From Callipepla californica brunnescens (Eukaryota; Chordata; Aves; Galliformes; Odontophoridae), in contig JALIRH010000002.1 of NCBI GenBank assembly GCA_023055505.1, positions 27,100,437 through 27,164,436 of the forward strand: 64,000 bases of DNA, read 5' to 3'. The position numbers were made by a program, and so were the translations under genes. Position 1 is the stretch's first letter, and the number at the start of each line of letters is the position of its first letter. Shown here one piece after another: positions 45,201 to 60,059 of the stretch. A model generated the notes under the pieces. That model saw only the letters and a list, made by a program, of their open reading frames with translations, did not search any database and had not been told where the DNA came from.

Positions 45201-48200
45201 CTTGTCCTTTGGTGAATGCTTCCACAATCTGGGTTGAACTCAAGTGAAAGATCTTTCTTTTTCCCAAAGACAGTCTTCCTGTCCACTCTAAGTCATGGAT
45301 CTTATCTTGAGCTTTTAATTATGTTCACTATGTTATATAGCAAGTTAGCAGATGTGAGACCTCAGAAATGTGGGACATCCATGTAGAAGAGCAGAAAGCT
45401 TCAGAGGTGCTGGCACAATGAACTGGAACATCTTGTGCTGGTTAAAACTCCTAAGGGCATGTTGCTTCAAGACAAAGTGTACTGATTTGCTATGAGCCAA
45501 ATGAAGTACTGAGATCATGTTATTCTCTTTTGCAATGACATGTAGTCTCTATCAAAAAGAGTAGAAATGCTTAATAATAGATGTTGCTATTGAGATTTAA
45601 ATATTAATGTGTCTATACATAGATATTCTTAGATTGTTTCGTATAAGAATATTGTCCTTTATTAACTCACTTTGCTTTCAGCATGAAAGTGAGTACTGTT
45701 ACTGCCAAGTAATGTGTTTGTGAAGCTCTGTTACTGTTTATCCTTTTTTTAAGCAAATAGTTTTTCCATTTCTGCTCAGGTTTTATTTGTCTGTCATTAG
45801 AAATCAATTCTTCCCTTAGATTCTCTAGAATTAAGAAAATAAAAACTATATTGAAGTGCTTTAAAAAAAAACAAACACACACAAATGTATGTAAGAAGTT
45901 TTAAAAATATGTTTAACTTGTTAAATGAGCTGATTTTCCCAAAACTAATTTTGTTTACAACAAAACAGACTTATTGTTCTTGATATTTATACTCAGCATA
46001 GCTTCAGAGCTGGAATCTCACGTTCGTCACAAATCTAAACGTTGTAAAGTGCTTTGACTAATGTAATTGTTAGATGTTCCCTGACTAGCTAATGACTACA
46101 TACCCGTATTGATATTATGGGATGGTCCCTTCGGGGAAAGCCTCATATTGTTTCCTGTCAGTGTGAGTCAGTTTGCTTGCTGAAGTGAAGAGCTACAGGC
46201 AATTCATAGTGTTCAAGAATAATGTCTGATTAGTTGATGCTGAGGTGCACATGGCAAATAGAACACTAAGTGTGAGCTAATAATCCAAATGGTTCCCTAA
46301 AAAGAAGCATTAAGACACCACTAAGACATAAATAAAAGTGGGTGAATGACTTTCACATTGGCGTGCAATGTCTTAAAATATACATAGATGAAATTTGCTT
46401 TGTCTTCTATTTGTGAGAGTGAAGAGAAATACAAGGGAGAATGAAGAATATATTTCTGTTTTTACTCTAGTCTAAGGATTTTCAGAAACCAAATTTCTTT
46501 TCATTTTATTTCTTGCACCCTTGCACTAGAAGACTAGTTTATTTTTTCTGATTAAAGTATCTACTTAGGACTTTCAATAAGCTCTTTGGGATGCAGAATA
46601 AAAAAGTGAAAATATTACTCAAACTTAGAATTTTAGTAAACTTCAGCCTGAAATGTTGTAACATGTTTCACTCACTGAGCTCTGGCCAAATTCAAATAAG
46701 GCCTTAAGCAGATCCTCAGTCTTGATACTGTATGAACAAATATCCATAGCATGTCTCATCCTGTCTCATCACTACCTCCTTGAGGAATTAAAACCCATGA
46801 GTACAAAGAAGACTGATTACTACTGTCTACCCTACCTACCTATCTAGTCAAATTCTAAATCAACAGACCCTTATCCAGTCCATTGTTAGAAGGTCAGAGT
46901 TCAGCAGCCCAGCAGCAACATTACAGATGTACGTGCATTTCAAGTACAGCAGTGCTAATTCTTTAACCTGGCGTTCACACACAAAACCACAAAGAGAAAG
47001 AGCAAGCTCAGAAGAAGTATGAAACACAGTGACAGCTGTCCTGCTTGTCTCAAGAGAGTAAAAAAAAAAGAATCCATTAACTATCGGTGTGTTGCCTCTT
47101 CTTTTTGAGGTAGTCAGAAGCACAGTGGCATCTCATAGTGGAAAACAAACCTACAATGGATATTAGAAAGTCTCACTACAGAAGGAACAAAACAGTGAAG
47201 AAAGAACATCCAGAATCCTTTAATAATGAGAAAAATTGTTTAACATTTTGTTTTTAATACCAAAAGATCAAGAATTGTAAAGAGAGGTAAAGATTAAGAA
47301 GTGGGAAAAAATAAAAAGGCATACAGAAAAAATGGCTTTCAGGTGATAATTGTATTAATATCACTGAGGATCACTTCCATGCTTTAATTTGAGTTGTCAA
47401 ATCTGTTAGGAGTCAAGTTAAATTATACTAACCTGCTTCTTAACCACTGGTGTTCTTGTTGCAAGGCTGTTTTTCAGTTAGAATGCCATTGAAGAGAAGA
47501 CATTTAAGCACTCCATGAGAAGACATGTCCACTGGGCCTCAGCCAGCTAAAATAATCAAAAGAGAGGAAGGGAAATGATAGGCAACAAAAACACTTTATC
47601 AAAGCACAGGTCAATCTGTACTTTTTGAAGTAGTCCCCTTCTAGACTAGGCACAGAGATAGAGGTCTGACTCTTAGGGCACAGAAGGAATATGTGGAAAA
47701 GACTGTACAGGGCCTGTAAAGCTGATAGAGAAGGAAAAAGCTACCATTAAAAGGTGCTATTTTCAGTTGGGAAACTTTGCCAAACATTAAGTCTACAGGA
47801 TATATATATATAATTTTGCCAAGTGTCTAGTTTTGTATTCAATTTATATTAAATATTCATCTAAAATTGTCTTAATGTAGTTGAAAATAAAACTGGGGAA
47901 AATATAGGAGGTTCACATTTTCAAAGCCTCAGTTTTTACACTAAGAACATTCACTATGTCTATGTAATATCTATGTTTTTCAGAAATAGATTGCAATTTA
48001 GCTCAAGAGGTTTTTCTGTCAAGAGTGTGTCTTTTGTGAAGCTGTGAAAAACTCACTTTACACACAGTCAACAGGGTTTCTTACACTCTACCTGCAAAGC
48101 TCCCTGAAAATACTGTCTGTAATGGTCAGATTCTACCTTGGAACTTAAGGGTTGAATAAAAATGTCCTTGCAGCTTACTCCTGACCAAAATCAGCTACTG

Positions 48201-49161
48201 TACCTCTGAAGCTTAGAAGTAAGGACAGAAAGACCATCTCTCCTTTTTCCTACTCTGCTTTCTAGAAACTTGAAAAAGAGAACCTCGCTAAGAAGCAGAA
48301 AGAAAAACAATCAGAAATTTCAGTGTTGAAAGATAAGGAAGACAGAGTAAGATAAGATTTGAGGATTATAATAACTCAAACTAATAATAAAAAAAAAAGA
48401 TCAGAAGAGCCAAGAAAAGTCCAGGAACAAGAAAACCCTATAGTAGTGGAACTAGGGTTTGGATTAAAATTATTTTCTTCCTGAAGTTGGGAACTGTACA
48501 CAAGAATTTGAACTTGAAATAGGTACTGGCAGGCAGGAAGACTAGGAAATTCACAGGCAGGATATTAATAGAGAACCACTAAGTCAGTAGAAAGGAGAAA
48601 ATGGAAGAAAGGCTGCTCAGTAAATCAGAAAGTGCAACCCAGGACTGGGAAATCTGACAAAGTAACAGTTCTCTACATATAGGATATTGTCAAGTAAAGA
48701 CTGAAAATATACTGCAGCAGATACTTACATAGCCTAGTCCAAATGTCTGATGACAGGGTTGATGGCATCCGAAAGCAATCACTGTGCTGATGAACTATGT
48801 GAATGCTAACACAGCATAAATCATAAATTTGTGATTGGAAATGTGACATAAAATCACATTTACTTTCTAAATATTATGAAGAGGATGTTGCAATCACAGC
48901 ATTAACAGGAATATCAGCTTATGAAACTTCATTTCCAATGTCTTTTCATGTGTTACCCTATGCAATCATAAAGTTAATTGACATAGGGATGTGTGTGTGT
49001 GTGAGGCTATGGCTTTATTTGTATATGAATGCATTTATAAATACATGTACACAGTGTAGACTACAGAGGAAGAAACAGATTTTGTGCAGCCTTCCCAAGC
49101 TGGTCATTGCCAAAGACAGAACTGAATTACCAAGGCATTCAGCTGCCTTCACAAAATTGAC
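45201..49161. other. Non-coding AT-rich stretch
   Basis: No frame over 90 codons, no transposon recognised. A short TA repeat lies at about 47799-47813, and A- and G-rich purine patches occur at about 48230-48420. Nothing supports a gene. Confidence 0.6.
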
Positions 49162-49365
49162 AGAATTAAACAGAATCACAGTGTTGCAGGGGTTGGAAGG
49201 AACCTTAAGAGATCATTGTGTCCAATCTCCCTACTAAAGAAGGTACCCTAACAAATAGGTAGCACAGATAGATAGACGTCCAGATGGGTCTTGAATATCT
49301 CCATAGAAGGAAACGGCGCAATCTCTCCAAGGCAACCTGTTCCAGTGCTCTGTCACCTTTACCAA
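49162..49365 (-). mobile_element. CR1 LINE 3' tail, diverged
   Basis: Minus-strand CR1 end. On the plus strand it begins ACAGAATCACAGTGTTGCAG, then GGGGTTGGAAGGAACC, and runs through antisense ORF2 C-terminus to TGTTCCAGTGCTCTGTCACC. Short and clearly 5'-truncated. The terminal octamer array is reduced to about two units. Confidence 0.92.
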
Positions 49366-51717
49366 AGGCTATTAACTACCTTCCACAGATCTGTCCTGTT
49401 CCTAACTGCTTACCAACATCATAATCTTCATTTACCCTTAAGGACTGGTCCTCATGTATGAATGAAACAAAGAGGGTCTGTAAATATATGTGATTGGGAG
49501 TGTAATTAAAGACCATACTGTAACATGCAAAACCATGAGAAGGGCAAGATGAGAGACATAAATTGTCCATGTAACAATCACACTGATATTGAATTATCTT
49601 AACATTTTCTTATGTTATTAAAATCAATATAATAGTAGACGATTCCTTTAAGAAGGAAATTGTGAAAGGTTATTGCTTTGTGAGAGACATTTTTATAACA
49701 ATGCCTAACCTTGAGTTAACTATGCTTTTTTTTGAAAATTAATATGAAGACTGATTTTATGAATACAGAAACATTTATCCTTGGAATTTCATGGTGTAGC
49801 ATTTCTGACCTACAGGAGAAAATGAAGATTGCTACTCTTTTTTTTTTTCCCAAGGACTCACATTATTTCACAAGTAGACTGTGTGTCAATCAGTACGTAT
49901 ATATCTGAGGAGTTACCTATAAATTATTTTCTTGCATTATTAGTCATATCTGTTATATTATACAATGACTGCTCCAACTACTGTTCCACCTACATCTGTA
50001 GAAATGCATGAAAGAATTTAGTAATGCAGATTTTTGCTGTCTGCTTTAGCAACCTATATTTAACGCTTTAAGGATTAGTAGCATGATATGACAAGTGCTT
50101 TCTGCTGTTTCTTTGTTATAGTATGCCTGCCTCTAGGTCCATAACTTTCATATACAACTCCCTGTCCCACCCTCTTGTCAAACTAAAGATGTATAGTCAC
50201 TGGGCAGCATTATTTGCTGTCATTAAGTTTGCTGTGCATGTACTTTTTTCCTAAGCTATTCCCAGGTATAATCACACGCAGTAAGCAATAGTCAATTAGA
50301 AAAGGCAATTATTAGGGATGAATAATTTTATTGTTTTGTCCCATCAAATGCTCCTTAATGGATAGCTTGGTTGTGAAATGAAAGAGTACACCAATAAAAT
50401 AAATATTTGAAGTGTAGATACACCTCAACTTTGCTCAAAAATGTGCATAGAAATAGAGGAAACATGCATGGACACAATCCATCAATTTTCTGCTTAATGT
50501 TTAACATTTAACTCCTGTGAGAACTTGATACAAAGCCAAAGATATCATATGGAGTTCTTCCACTCATCATTGACTTCTACTGAATCTGGACATTGTAATC
50601 TATGCGCATCTAGAAAGTAAATGTACTGATTTTTAACATAAATAATTATAAAGAAGTAGTCACTGTACTTAATCTTATATGTCTGCATTGTCATTGTTTT
50701 GGGCTGAGTTTGCTTTAACCATGACCTCATTTAGGTAAAACAGGATATGAATCTACTACATTTTAAACAGTAGAACTTTAAAAATCCCTCTCAAATGGAC
50801 TTTGTTCTGAGAAAGGTGGGAAGGGGAGAGAAAAGAGATGCCCCAAATTAACTAGAAGTAATTACTACAGAGTTATGCATAATTTTGAGAAGAACACCTC
50901 TGTGTTTGTTTAATTCTTTGTTTTCACTGATGAGTAGACTGTAGTGCATAGGAAGAGCTGAAGGCATTTTGTGTGATTCTGCATTCTACACTGAGAATAT
51001 TCTTGAAGCATTCCTTGGTCAAAGGCCACAATATAATGCAAGTCCACAACATGGAAGCAGATGGGAAGCTGCAAGTCAGGAGGTTGACTGCCTTCACACA
51101 TACGTACGTATATGTTGGTATGTGCTCCAGGATCAGGAGAATAGTGTACAACAGTTTTACTTTAAGAGTAAAAATGGCAGTGTTGTGTTGAGTATGACTT
51201 TTTCTGGCACAGTACTAGACAAATCCTTGAGAACATTTTTGACTGAGAACAGGTGAATTGAGCAGACGGTAAACAAACAATTCACTACAGTATCATCTCT
51301 CTTTTTAGTTTATGAGGCTTGCTTGTGTATATTTCAGGGAATAAGTGAAAGAAAATTCATTGTGCTGCTCTCCTTATATGCTAGTCTCCTGAATATCTTT
51401 TCTTATAGAGCAACTGCTGATATGTAATTATAGAAATCCCATAGAGTGCAGCTATAATCACCGCTCCACCCAAATATCTGCTCTTAATTTCATTATTTGT
51501 AATATGAAGCTCTGTGGAAACAATAATAAAACTTAATTAAAGATACACTGTACAACATAGCTTCTCAAGTTGAGCAGATTGAACCTACAGCTTAACTCCC
51601 TTGCACCCAGTAAATACACATTTAGTTCTTTGACTTTGATATGAAATGTCCAGCCACTGTTTCCTCTGGGGAAATATGCTCAGCAGAAAACCTGGGAAAC
51701 CTACAGTCAATTAAAAG
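49366..51717. other. Non-coding AT-rich stretch
   Basis: Overlapping 95- and 72-codon plus frames and 75- and 63-codon minus frames at 50910-51256 occupy the same DNA and none resembles a known protein. About 50960-51160 has a more mixed composition than its surroundings. No transposon recognised. Confidence 0.6.
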
Positions 51718-51755
51718 TAAAAAAAAAAAAGAAAAGAAAAAAAAAAAAAGAAAAG

Positions 51756-51790
<35 letters not shown>

Positions 51791-51815
51791 GAAAAAGAAG
51801 AAAGGAAAGGAAATA
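51718..51815. repeat. (AAAAG)n purine tract
   Basis: About 100 bases of almost only A and G, with AAAAG and AAAGG units among longer A runs. Frames over it give poly-Lys or poly-Phe proteins and are not genes. Confidence 0.92.
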
Positions 51816-54800
51816 GAAAATATTTCCTGAATAAATAAAGAGCTGAAAAAAAGAGCAGTAGCCTTAGGAGCATTTTTTATAAAATCTGTGACATCTTTTA
51901 AGCACTGAATTTACCATAGAACTCTACAACACTGTGGGACTGATTTGATGCGTTGTCATTTAAAGGAATACAAGTTTTTTCAGCAACACTGTGGATGATA
52001 CGAAATTTCTCTTTCAAAATCTTCAGCTTATACTGTTACATCAACTGTACAGTAGTAGCTGAAGTAAAATAACTATAAACAGTAATGTTTTCAACTAATA
52101 ATATCTTGAATATATATATTTTTATTATTATTTTTTTTTATCTTGTAATAGGTACGTTCAGATCACCCCATAACCAGAGTGTAATGAAATTGTCAACATT
52201 TTCTTCATTTCTTCTTTTCCTGACAAATGGTGTGAACATATCACCTTTTTCTCTTAATGGAAAACCTAACTGGAATACATCAAAATGCTATTAGGTTTTT
52301 CATTTTCTATCACAATTTAATGCTGGGGAATGCATGCAACCTTCATCTGCACACGACTGTAAAATATTCCCTGTCCCTGTTGAAATGACTGCAATGGAAA
52401 ATCAAGCAGAATTGTTCTCTGTTTTGTATTGCTATTCCTTTGTTACAGTCTGTCTCTGACTGTGTGTAGGAGGATTATCACAACTATACAAATACCTGTG
52501 TTATACTACCTAAAATGTGATAAAAAACTTAGGTAAAATTATTATGCATAAACATCTTTAATTAAGAGATGTACATCTTTTACATTTCCTGCTACAAACT
52601 GCTTTTCTTAAAAAATAAAAATAGTGAAGCAAACAATGCATTTATCATAAGTTTCAGGAGATGTTGATTTCAATATTCTGTGGAAAATAGAGAAAAAGAT
52701 CAAGTAACCTCATCCCAAGGGAAATATCTGTAACCTATTCGTTGTTTAATTCATTTTGTCATGAGCTAAACCAATAGTGAGATATAAAATAAATCCAGGC
52801 TTGCATACATAATGTAAGTCAACACAGAGGCTAAAAATGAAATCCTTCACCTATAATATTATACCTTACAAGATCAAATCATGTTCCTTTTTGAGGCAAT
52901 TTCTTTAAATGGGAACAGAATGGGGCCCTTGCATCATATCTCTCAAAGGGAATATCTATGACACTGTGCATAACAAATTGTTATTGTAACCTATGTACAA
53001 AATTTATAATTATAATAGCAAGTTTCTTTGATAACATCTACTATATCAAATTAGCAGTATTCTTAAATTCCTATTATCTCTTATTCTTAACGTGTATGTT
53101 TTTGTATGTAGCAATTATTTTTTGCCTTTAAAGCCAAATTGAAAATAATCAGGTGAAAAAATAGCAAAATATTTATTGCGGTTAAAGAAAAATCTTCACA
53201 AGGAAATGAAAGACAGGCTGTAGAAGCAGTGGTACATAGGAAGTAAAACTGAACTTCATTATGTTTTATAAACAAAAAGGAAAGTAATTGAAAGAATGGC
53301 AACACTATAAACTTGCCTTTGTCAAAAATACCCATCAAATAGGAAACGTCTTAGAAATTTTTATATTTAATTTTGCCTAGAAAAATATATCTAGTACATC
53401 TCATAAACAATTCAGGGTGAAAATAAATGATACTTTCCCTTTTTTCTTCTTAAACAATGAAGAATCTGCAATGCAACTCAAAATCCTGAAATAGTTGATT
53501 CAATGCAAAATAACATTCAATTTTTTGGATTAATTTGGAACTAGAACAATTTTTTTTTTTAATTAAAAACTGTAAAGCAGCGAAATGGAATTAATTATTT
53601 TTTCTCCAAATTGCATGGCATGTAAATATATATTCATTTTGAAATACAGATGTAGATTGGAGGGAAATATGGATTATTGAATAACTTTAAGAAATTTGTA
53701 ATACTACTACTACCAATAATAATAACAATATAGCCATTTCAGTTGATGTGGTGCTGATTTAAGATATGGCTTTGTAGCAGTGCTTCCATTTGTCAGTTAG
53801 CAGCACCTAGATCTGGTCCACTGAGGATGCAAAAGAGCAGCTGTAGACAGGTGCTCCATCCTTCTCCATGCTCATCAGCAGGCTGTGACTATTGTCTCAG
53901 TTAAAACACTGTCAGCCCCTAGGAAAACCAGAGATCAAATGTAAAGGTCATTAGCTAGCACCTTTTGGTCTTGCTATAATAACATCCCAATTGCATACAT
54001 GGCAATTTACATAGCATTACCCATTATGCTTTGTGCTGCAATTTTGCTTTTGGAGGTCACACTAACTTGATTAACTCTCTCTTAAGAGTGCCTTTTTGAA
54101 GCATCAAAGCCCTGAATTTACACATTTTACTCTATTCCTTGTTGGCAGCTTCTTTGAAAGTAAGGTGCTGTGTAGGACTGCACTGGGAGTCCTGAAAATT
54201 TAACCACTAAAAAATGCATACATATCTATAAAAATAATAATAAAAAAATCCATAAGATCATATCCCAAACCTTCAATAACAAAATGTCCAATTAAAGCCA
54301 GCTAGGTGGCCTTGGTAGGCTTACAGTCTTTCTACATTTGCAAATCTCAATAGATATATTTAATTGCTTTTCCTGTATAATTTATTTGTTTTATCTTTAA
54401 TTAGATATATGAAGTATATAACTTTCTTGTTCATTTTCTTGCTGTTCACAGTGAATGCTCCTTCTTCTAGGTATCTGTCAGAATTTTGGTTTCTATACCC
54501 ATTATCGAGATTGATAACAGTTATCAAACCTCAAAATACGAATGTGTTTTTTAAATATTAGCTGTCACAGTGTGATAAGTTGTGCTGAACTGTACATTGC
54601 AGTGTGTAGCACAGAGCCCAGTGGGGCTCAGTTTTAAAGATGAGCACAGTGAACTTGATAGAAAAGCACAAAAACAGCATAAACACATAGACACAGACAC
54701 ATGCACAAACACAGAAAACTGGTGTTCAATATTTAATGCAAATCTAAAAAAAAAAAAGTGTAACATATCTATCTATTGCTCTCAGCATAATTATATTACA

Positions 54801-56499
54801 AGTAAAATGGATTTTTTGTTTTTTATATCTGATAGACTGGATAGGATTTGATGAAAATTTTAAACCGTTAGTTAAATAGATTGTACATAAAGATTACAAC
54901 ATTGTAGACAACTACAGCAAAGAGCAAGTGCAAATTGACCTGTATTATAAAGTAGGGAGGGTGTAATCATGCTCTGTTATGCATTTTGCAGGATAGTTGT
55001 CTACCAAAACATCAGATGTCTGGAAACTGTGATCCATAATGCTGAATCTCTGTGAAATCCTTCCCACTTTGGAGTATTAAGTGAATAATTTCTGTTCAGA
55101 GTAATTTCTTAGCCTTTAAAAAAATTCAGAATAACTTGATTATGCTTTTTTTTTTTTTTTTGTATTTAACAGCAAAATGAGTGTTGATAGTGCTTAAGAG
55201 GCAACATACATATGTGAAAGAGTATGTGCATAATAACACTATTTTAGCCTGTCTTTAATTCTTTCTTTTACACTCCTAAATAATCTCAAAACATTTTACA
55301 CATTCTTTTTAACAGAAATTTACATATTAATGTAGTCTAATTGGCTACTATTGTAGCCTTTAATGCTATCTACAGTATTCAGATAACTTTAATAAGGAAG
55401 CTATGGAACAGTTCTTGGTTCTTTAATGGGGACTTTAAAAGTATATAATTATCCCTTTGTGCATACAAACTAACAGAAACACTTTTATACTGACAGAGGA
55501 TTGCTACTATTATTTATTTATTTATTATTTCTCTAAAAGGTAGTGGTGAAGAATTCACTTCTGGTGAGCTAAAATGTGGTATTTTAATTAAGTGGAAAAC
55601 TTGAAAAGGGGAGCTTTTTGCAGAGGGGGCTCAATTGCTTCTTACAACCTTTCTGAAAAGGGCAGAGTGTTAAAACAAACCTCCCACTTTTATTTTCAAA
55701 AGGAAAAAAATCAGAAGCTAAAGATAATCTCTCCATTAGTATTATTAAAAGTGTTCAGCTTTCTTCACATGCTTTAGAAGCAGACAGACTTGTCATGAGC
55801 ATCACATTTGCAAGCACTGTCACAGCTACTGAAGGCTCTGGTAAAAGCACAGAAGTGCGTTAACAGTAACTGCAAGCAGCCTTTGGGGAACAATAGGCTT
55901 ACCTACACTGTGCCCAGCTATTCAAAAAAACAAGTTGCTTTATTATACTCCATACTCGCTTTAGTGCTCATGTGGTGCTTGACCCAGCCTCATTTTTTGA
56001 AGTACTGTCACTAGTTCTAAACACCTTTTTCATTCCCTTTGGGTTAGCTAATTTGACTGTTACAGCATTCACCAAAATAACACTGAATCCAGCATGCAAT
56101 GTCCAATACGTTCTACTGAAAGAGAGAGAAACCTTCCTTCAAAGGTTCTTCCATTTTTGACTGTGCACGCACAGATTTGATCATTTTTCTTCTACAAGAA
56201 AGAAAGAAAGAATGATCTAAAAAGTATTTAATTATCTTTATAGATATGTGTTGACAATAATTACATATTAAAAAGCATTAAGACAATAGCAAAACAGTAA
56301 CTGAGGATTGCAGAACAATTGTGATCGTGCCATTAGTGCCATAAAACTTCCTAAGTATGTCAGAATCACTCAGCAAGAACAAAATGGGACACTATTACAA
56401 AAGCCTCATCTAACTGAAAACTAATTTCTGTTTGGATTTCTCCATGTTGTTTTGGCAATTAATTTACTTTGACTGGTTGCACTGTTGAATAGAAGTACA
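51816..56499. other. Non-coding AT-rich stretch
   Basis: Strongly AT-rich. Frames up to 89 codons without domains. Oligo-T runs occur at 53549-53560 and 55146-55162. No transposon or gene recognised. Confidence 0.6.
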
Positions 56500-56740
56500 T
56501 TTTAGCATGCAGTACGGATGCCTTATGTAGGGTGATGGAAAGTGGGCTAAATTTGCATGACCATACTTTATCTGGTGTAATAAAGCCATGGCTGCAGCAT
56601 AATCAAGCTGAATAACTAATCAGCTAGGATAGTATTTTCAGATCTATTTTTCCGTAGGTCAGGTTAGCCCCTAACTGACATACTTTTATAGGATTAGGCA
56701 AGATCTAACTAGGTTTGGCATTTAATCTGTTTTAGGCAGT
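56500..56740. promoter_or_regulatory. Candidate conserved non-coding element
   Basis: Repeat-free block with an exact POU octamer (ATTTGCAT at 56551-56558) and nearby TAATAAAGCC, CAAGCTGAATAACTAATCAGC and TTAGGCAAGATCTAAC-type words, and no open frame. The density of developmental-factor-type words is the only support. Inference. Confidence 0.28.
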
Positions 56741-58000
56741 GGTTCATTTTTTCCATCATTTCTATCCATTGGGAGGGAAGGTCACCCAATGCGCAGGCAG
56801 AACAGACTGTACTTCCGCATGACAACACAATGAGAATACAGGCAGTTTCAGAAAAGAATGTGAAACTCCATTCTGTTTCAAGAACTGTGGAAGAAAAGAG
56901 AGTTATCTACTGCAAATGGTGAAATAGACTTTCTAGAAGCAACAAGTTCTCTGCAGGTGTTAGCAGGTGGGAGAGCAAGCCAGAAATGCCTTAGTACTTT
57001 AAATATTTTTCACTCTCTGAAGCGGAGAAATTACAGCCATAACTTCATTTCCCCATTATGACATTAATTTCTCAATCTTTAAAAATGAAAAATCTAAAAC
57101 GACTTTGGTTCATATGTGTTCCAGATGACCTAAGAGCCATATTAAAAATGAAATATCACAAATTAATGTGTTTCTGAACATACTGTTTAATTCTTCCTTC
57201 TCAGCTCTAAAAGTGGGTGTATAAATACCAATTAAAAAAAAAAAAAGTATGGCTCAAGAATTATTGTTTTGTAAAAGTAATGTTTAATGCATTCCTATCT
57301 TCAGAGACTGAAAACATAGATGGATATCTTCAGAATCCCCAGCAACACTCCAACTGCAAAAAGAGACATTGCTGTCCCAGACATGGCAGAATGAAGATTT
57401 CACTATTAGTCATCCACAACTGAATCCTCCCAAAAGGAAGCCTGAACATATGTCTCTAGAAAATAGCCAGAAAGCAAAGTCAAAATAATGTGCAATATTT
57501 GTGAAATAGAGTGATTAAACTGAGAGCAGATATTTGGAGAAAAGCTAATGCCACCAACCTAAGCACTAGTCCACTTTGAAAATTGAGCAGGAAAACTGGA
57601 CTGTATAAGGTATCTCAAAGCCCATCAGGGAAAGGTTAGATTCTTCTTTAGATCAATTTCTGTATGTTCTTATGGAAGAATGCTCACATGGATTTAAAAG
57701 AAGCTCTTCACCAATTATCTGCTTGTAGTACTAAATATGAGAAGACAAGGTAGACAGAGGAAAAAGCAAAAATTTCGTTAGTGCTGTACAGATTCCTTAA
57801 AGAGACTTTTCAATTACATGTATAGGACTAGTGGACTGGTGTATGCAAGTATATATCTTGGTGAAATTGTCAGAGTATTTATGAATGTTCCCTGGCAATA
57901 ATACTGAATTCATTGTAGTAATTTCCATGTATGAAAAAAAAACAGGAAAACATGCACACACGCAACATAAGAGTCCTACCACCCCTATCCCCCCCACTCA

Positions 58001-58032
<32 letters not shown>

Positions 58033-60059
58033 ACAAAACCACCCCACAGAAAAAATAAAGAAAATAAATAACTCTATATAGGAAAACATCTAAGCATTCA
58101 GGGCATGGATTGGATTAGAAACAATCTTTTACCCAAAGAAGATGTTGCTTTAGGTATGCAGCAGAACAGAAGAGAAACAAAATGTCAGTGCCATCTCTTC
58201 CTCCTGTGGAAAACAATCCACATAAATCATACGGAATAAAATTGCTGATATATTCTGATCAATTACCTTTTTATGAAAAGAGGCCTGAGATTTAATATTC
58301 TGGAATTTCCTCCTGCAATGGCCTTTGGAGAGGATGGCTACCTCCAGCTCACTGCTGGGTTACTTAAGGAAAATAAAGTGCAAAGAATGCAGTTCTCCCT
58401 CTCACATGCTACACCTGGCTTGTGGATAAAGATAACAGCTCTAGTCCCTGTTGCTTCCCGTTCTTTTTTCCTTTAGATGACTTAATTCATCAAAAGCAGG
58501 GAAAGCAATAAAATATATGGGAGAGGCAAGTGCTGCAGCATGAACATAAAATGTGCCTTTTATATATTCAAATTCATATCCAGTTGTAGGAAATATTCAT
58601 GACTAATATTAAACTAAGCCCAGAATTAGGCAAAATGCAACAGACATATATTGAAGTGAGCATTTTATTATGTGCTATGTCAGTCAGATTAAAGAAAAGA
58701 GTGCATGACACCGACAGGATATTGCATGTATATCAAGCAATCTATTTATATATGACAGGGAGGGTTTGATTTCTGGAAGGAGTGACAACCCAATGAAATA
58801 ACTGCTCGCCTTCAAAATTACTACAGTCTAAATGTATACCCTTTAGAATACAATTTTAAATTACAATTAACAAAATGTAGATAAATATGTTTGAGAATCA
58901 ATACTGACATACAGAATCGAGGAAGAAGAAATAATCTGTAAAGATACCAAGAGGTTTCTGAGTGTCATCAGAACCCTGGCTCTGAAAATCAGAATGAAGG
59001 AAGCAAAGGATATTTCTCTGAGAATCCCAGGGAAGGTAATTTAATAAAAGGGATGATTTGTTTGTTGCCAAAAAGGCCTTGAAGGTGGGGCTGGGAATTT
59101 ATATTGCTTTTTTTTTCCTTTTTTTTTTTTTTTTCCCCCAATACCAACATGTAAACTAGAGAAGTGAATCTGCTGTGATTAGCAATATCTGATCAGGGTA
59201 TGAGCCTGTTTGCAATAATAAATTACAACATCTCACGTGTTTCACTACTGTTCTAGCCAAGTTAAATCTTTTGTTTTATTGGATTGGTGTTTCTGGTCAT
59301 TTGTTTCCTGTTCTGGTTTAATATTGAGAAAATATCTGCCGAGACAGAAACTTCAGTGCTAGAAAAGAGATAATTGCTGCACCATTCAAAAAAAAAAAAA
59401 AAATCCTTTCTGCGAGGAAAGAAAAAAATAATAAAAGAACTAAAGCACTAAAGCTGAACTCACTATCTTCATTACCTGCAAAGATAAAATGCACTGAAAC
59501 AGAAATTCTTTGAGTTCACAATCATTACACTTGGATGCTTATACGAGAGTATAGGATAAGGAAAAAGAACAATCAATGGTCAATTGACTTTATTTCCTTT
59601 TGTAGAATTATAATTTGCATGACTGTTACATGTTTCCAAGGTTATCTGAGCAGAACACATACAGCCCATCTGACACGTAGTCCATAAAGTAGGCTGAATG
59701 AGAAAAGCAGATATGCCATATGAGACACATCAACCTGCACTCTAAGCAGTAATGAGAATCACTGCAGTAGTCAAATCTCTTGCTTTTATTTCCATGAACT
59801 TTCAGCAATATCCAATTGGTGCATTTGGGGGAGCTATAGGACAGATGCAATCAGGTATAGCTTTATATATCAATAATTTCAAACTATATTTTCTCATAAC
59901 CTTTCCTTCTTTGTTCAAAAGGGGACTTCCATTTTAAATTGTAATCTATGACTTTTGAAACGGATGTTAAAGTGTCTTGCCGACAAATTCTTCTGGTTGA
60001 TTTTCTCTCTCTTCTTTCTTCATCTCTTTGCTGTTTTGAAAAGCCATCATGGAAGCATT
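56741..60059. other. Non-coding stretch
   Basis: Short frames only. Holds a GAAA microsatellite, two T- or A-rich tracts (59106-59138 and 59390-59402) and a second exact ATTTGCAT octamer at 59613-59620. No transposon recognised. Confidence 0.6.
58000..58032. repeat. (AAAG)n tetranucleotide microsatellite
   Basis: About eight perfect AAAG/GAAA units directly after a C-rich patch (CCCCCCCACTCA). Likely polymorphic. Confidence 0.95.

Noticed and set aside
50910..51256. Four overlapping frames on both strands suggesting a coding exon
   Set aside because: No domain, and mutually exclusive frames. No splice sites with convincing polypyrimidine tract and frame agreement.
51622..51873. Phe- or Lys-rich predicted proteins
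   Set aside because: These are translations of the (AAAAG)n purine tract.
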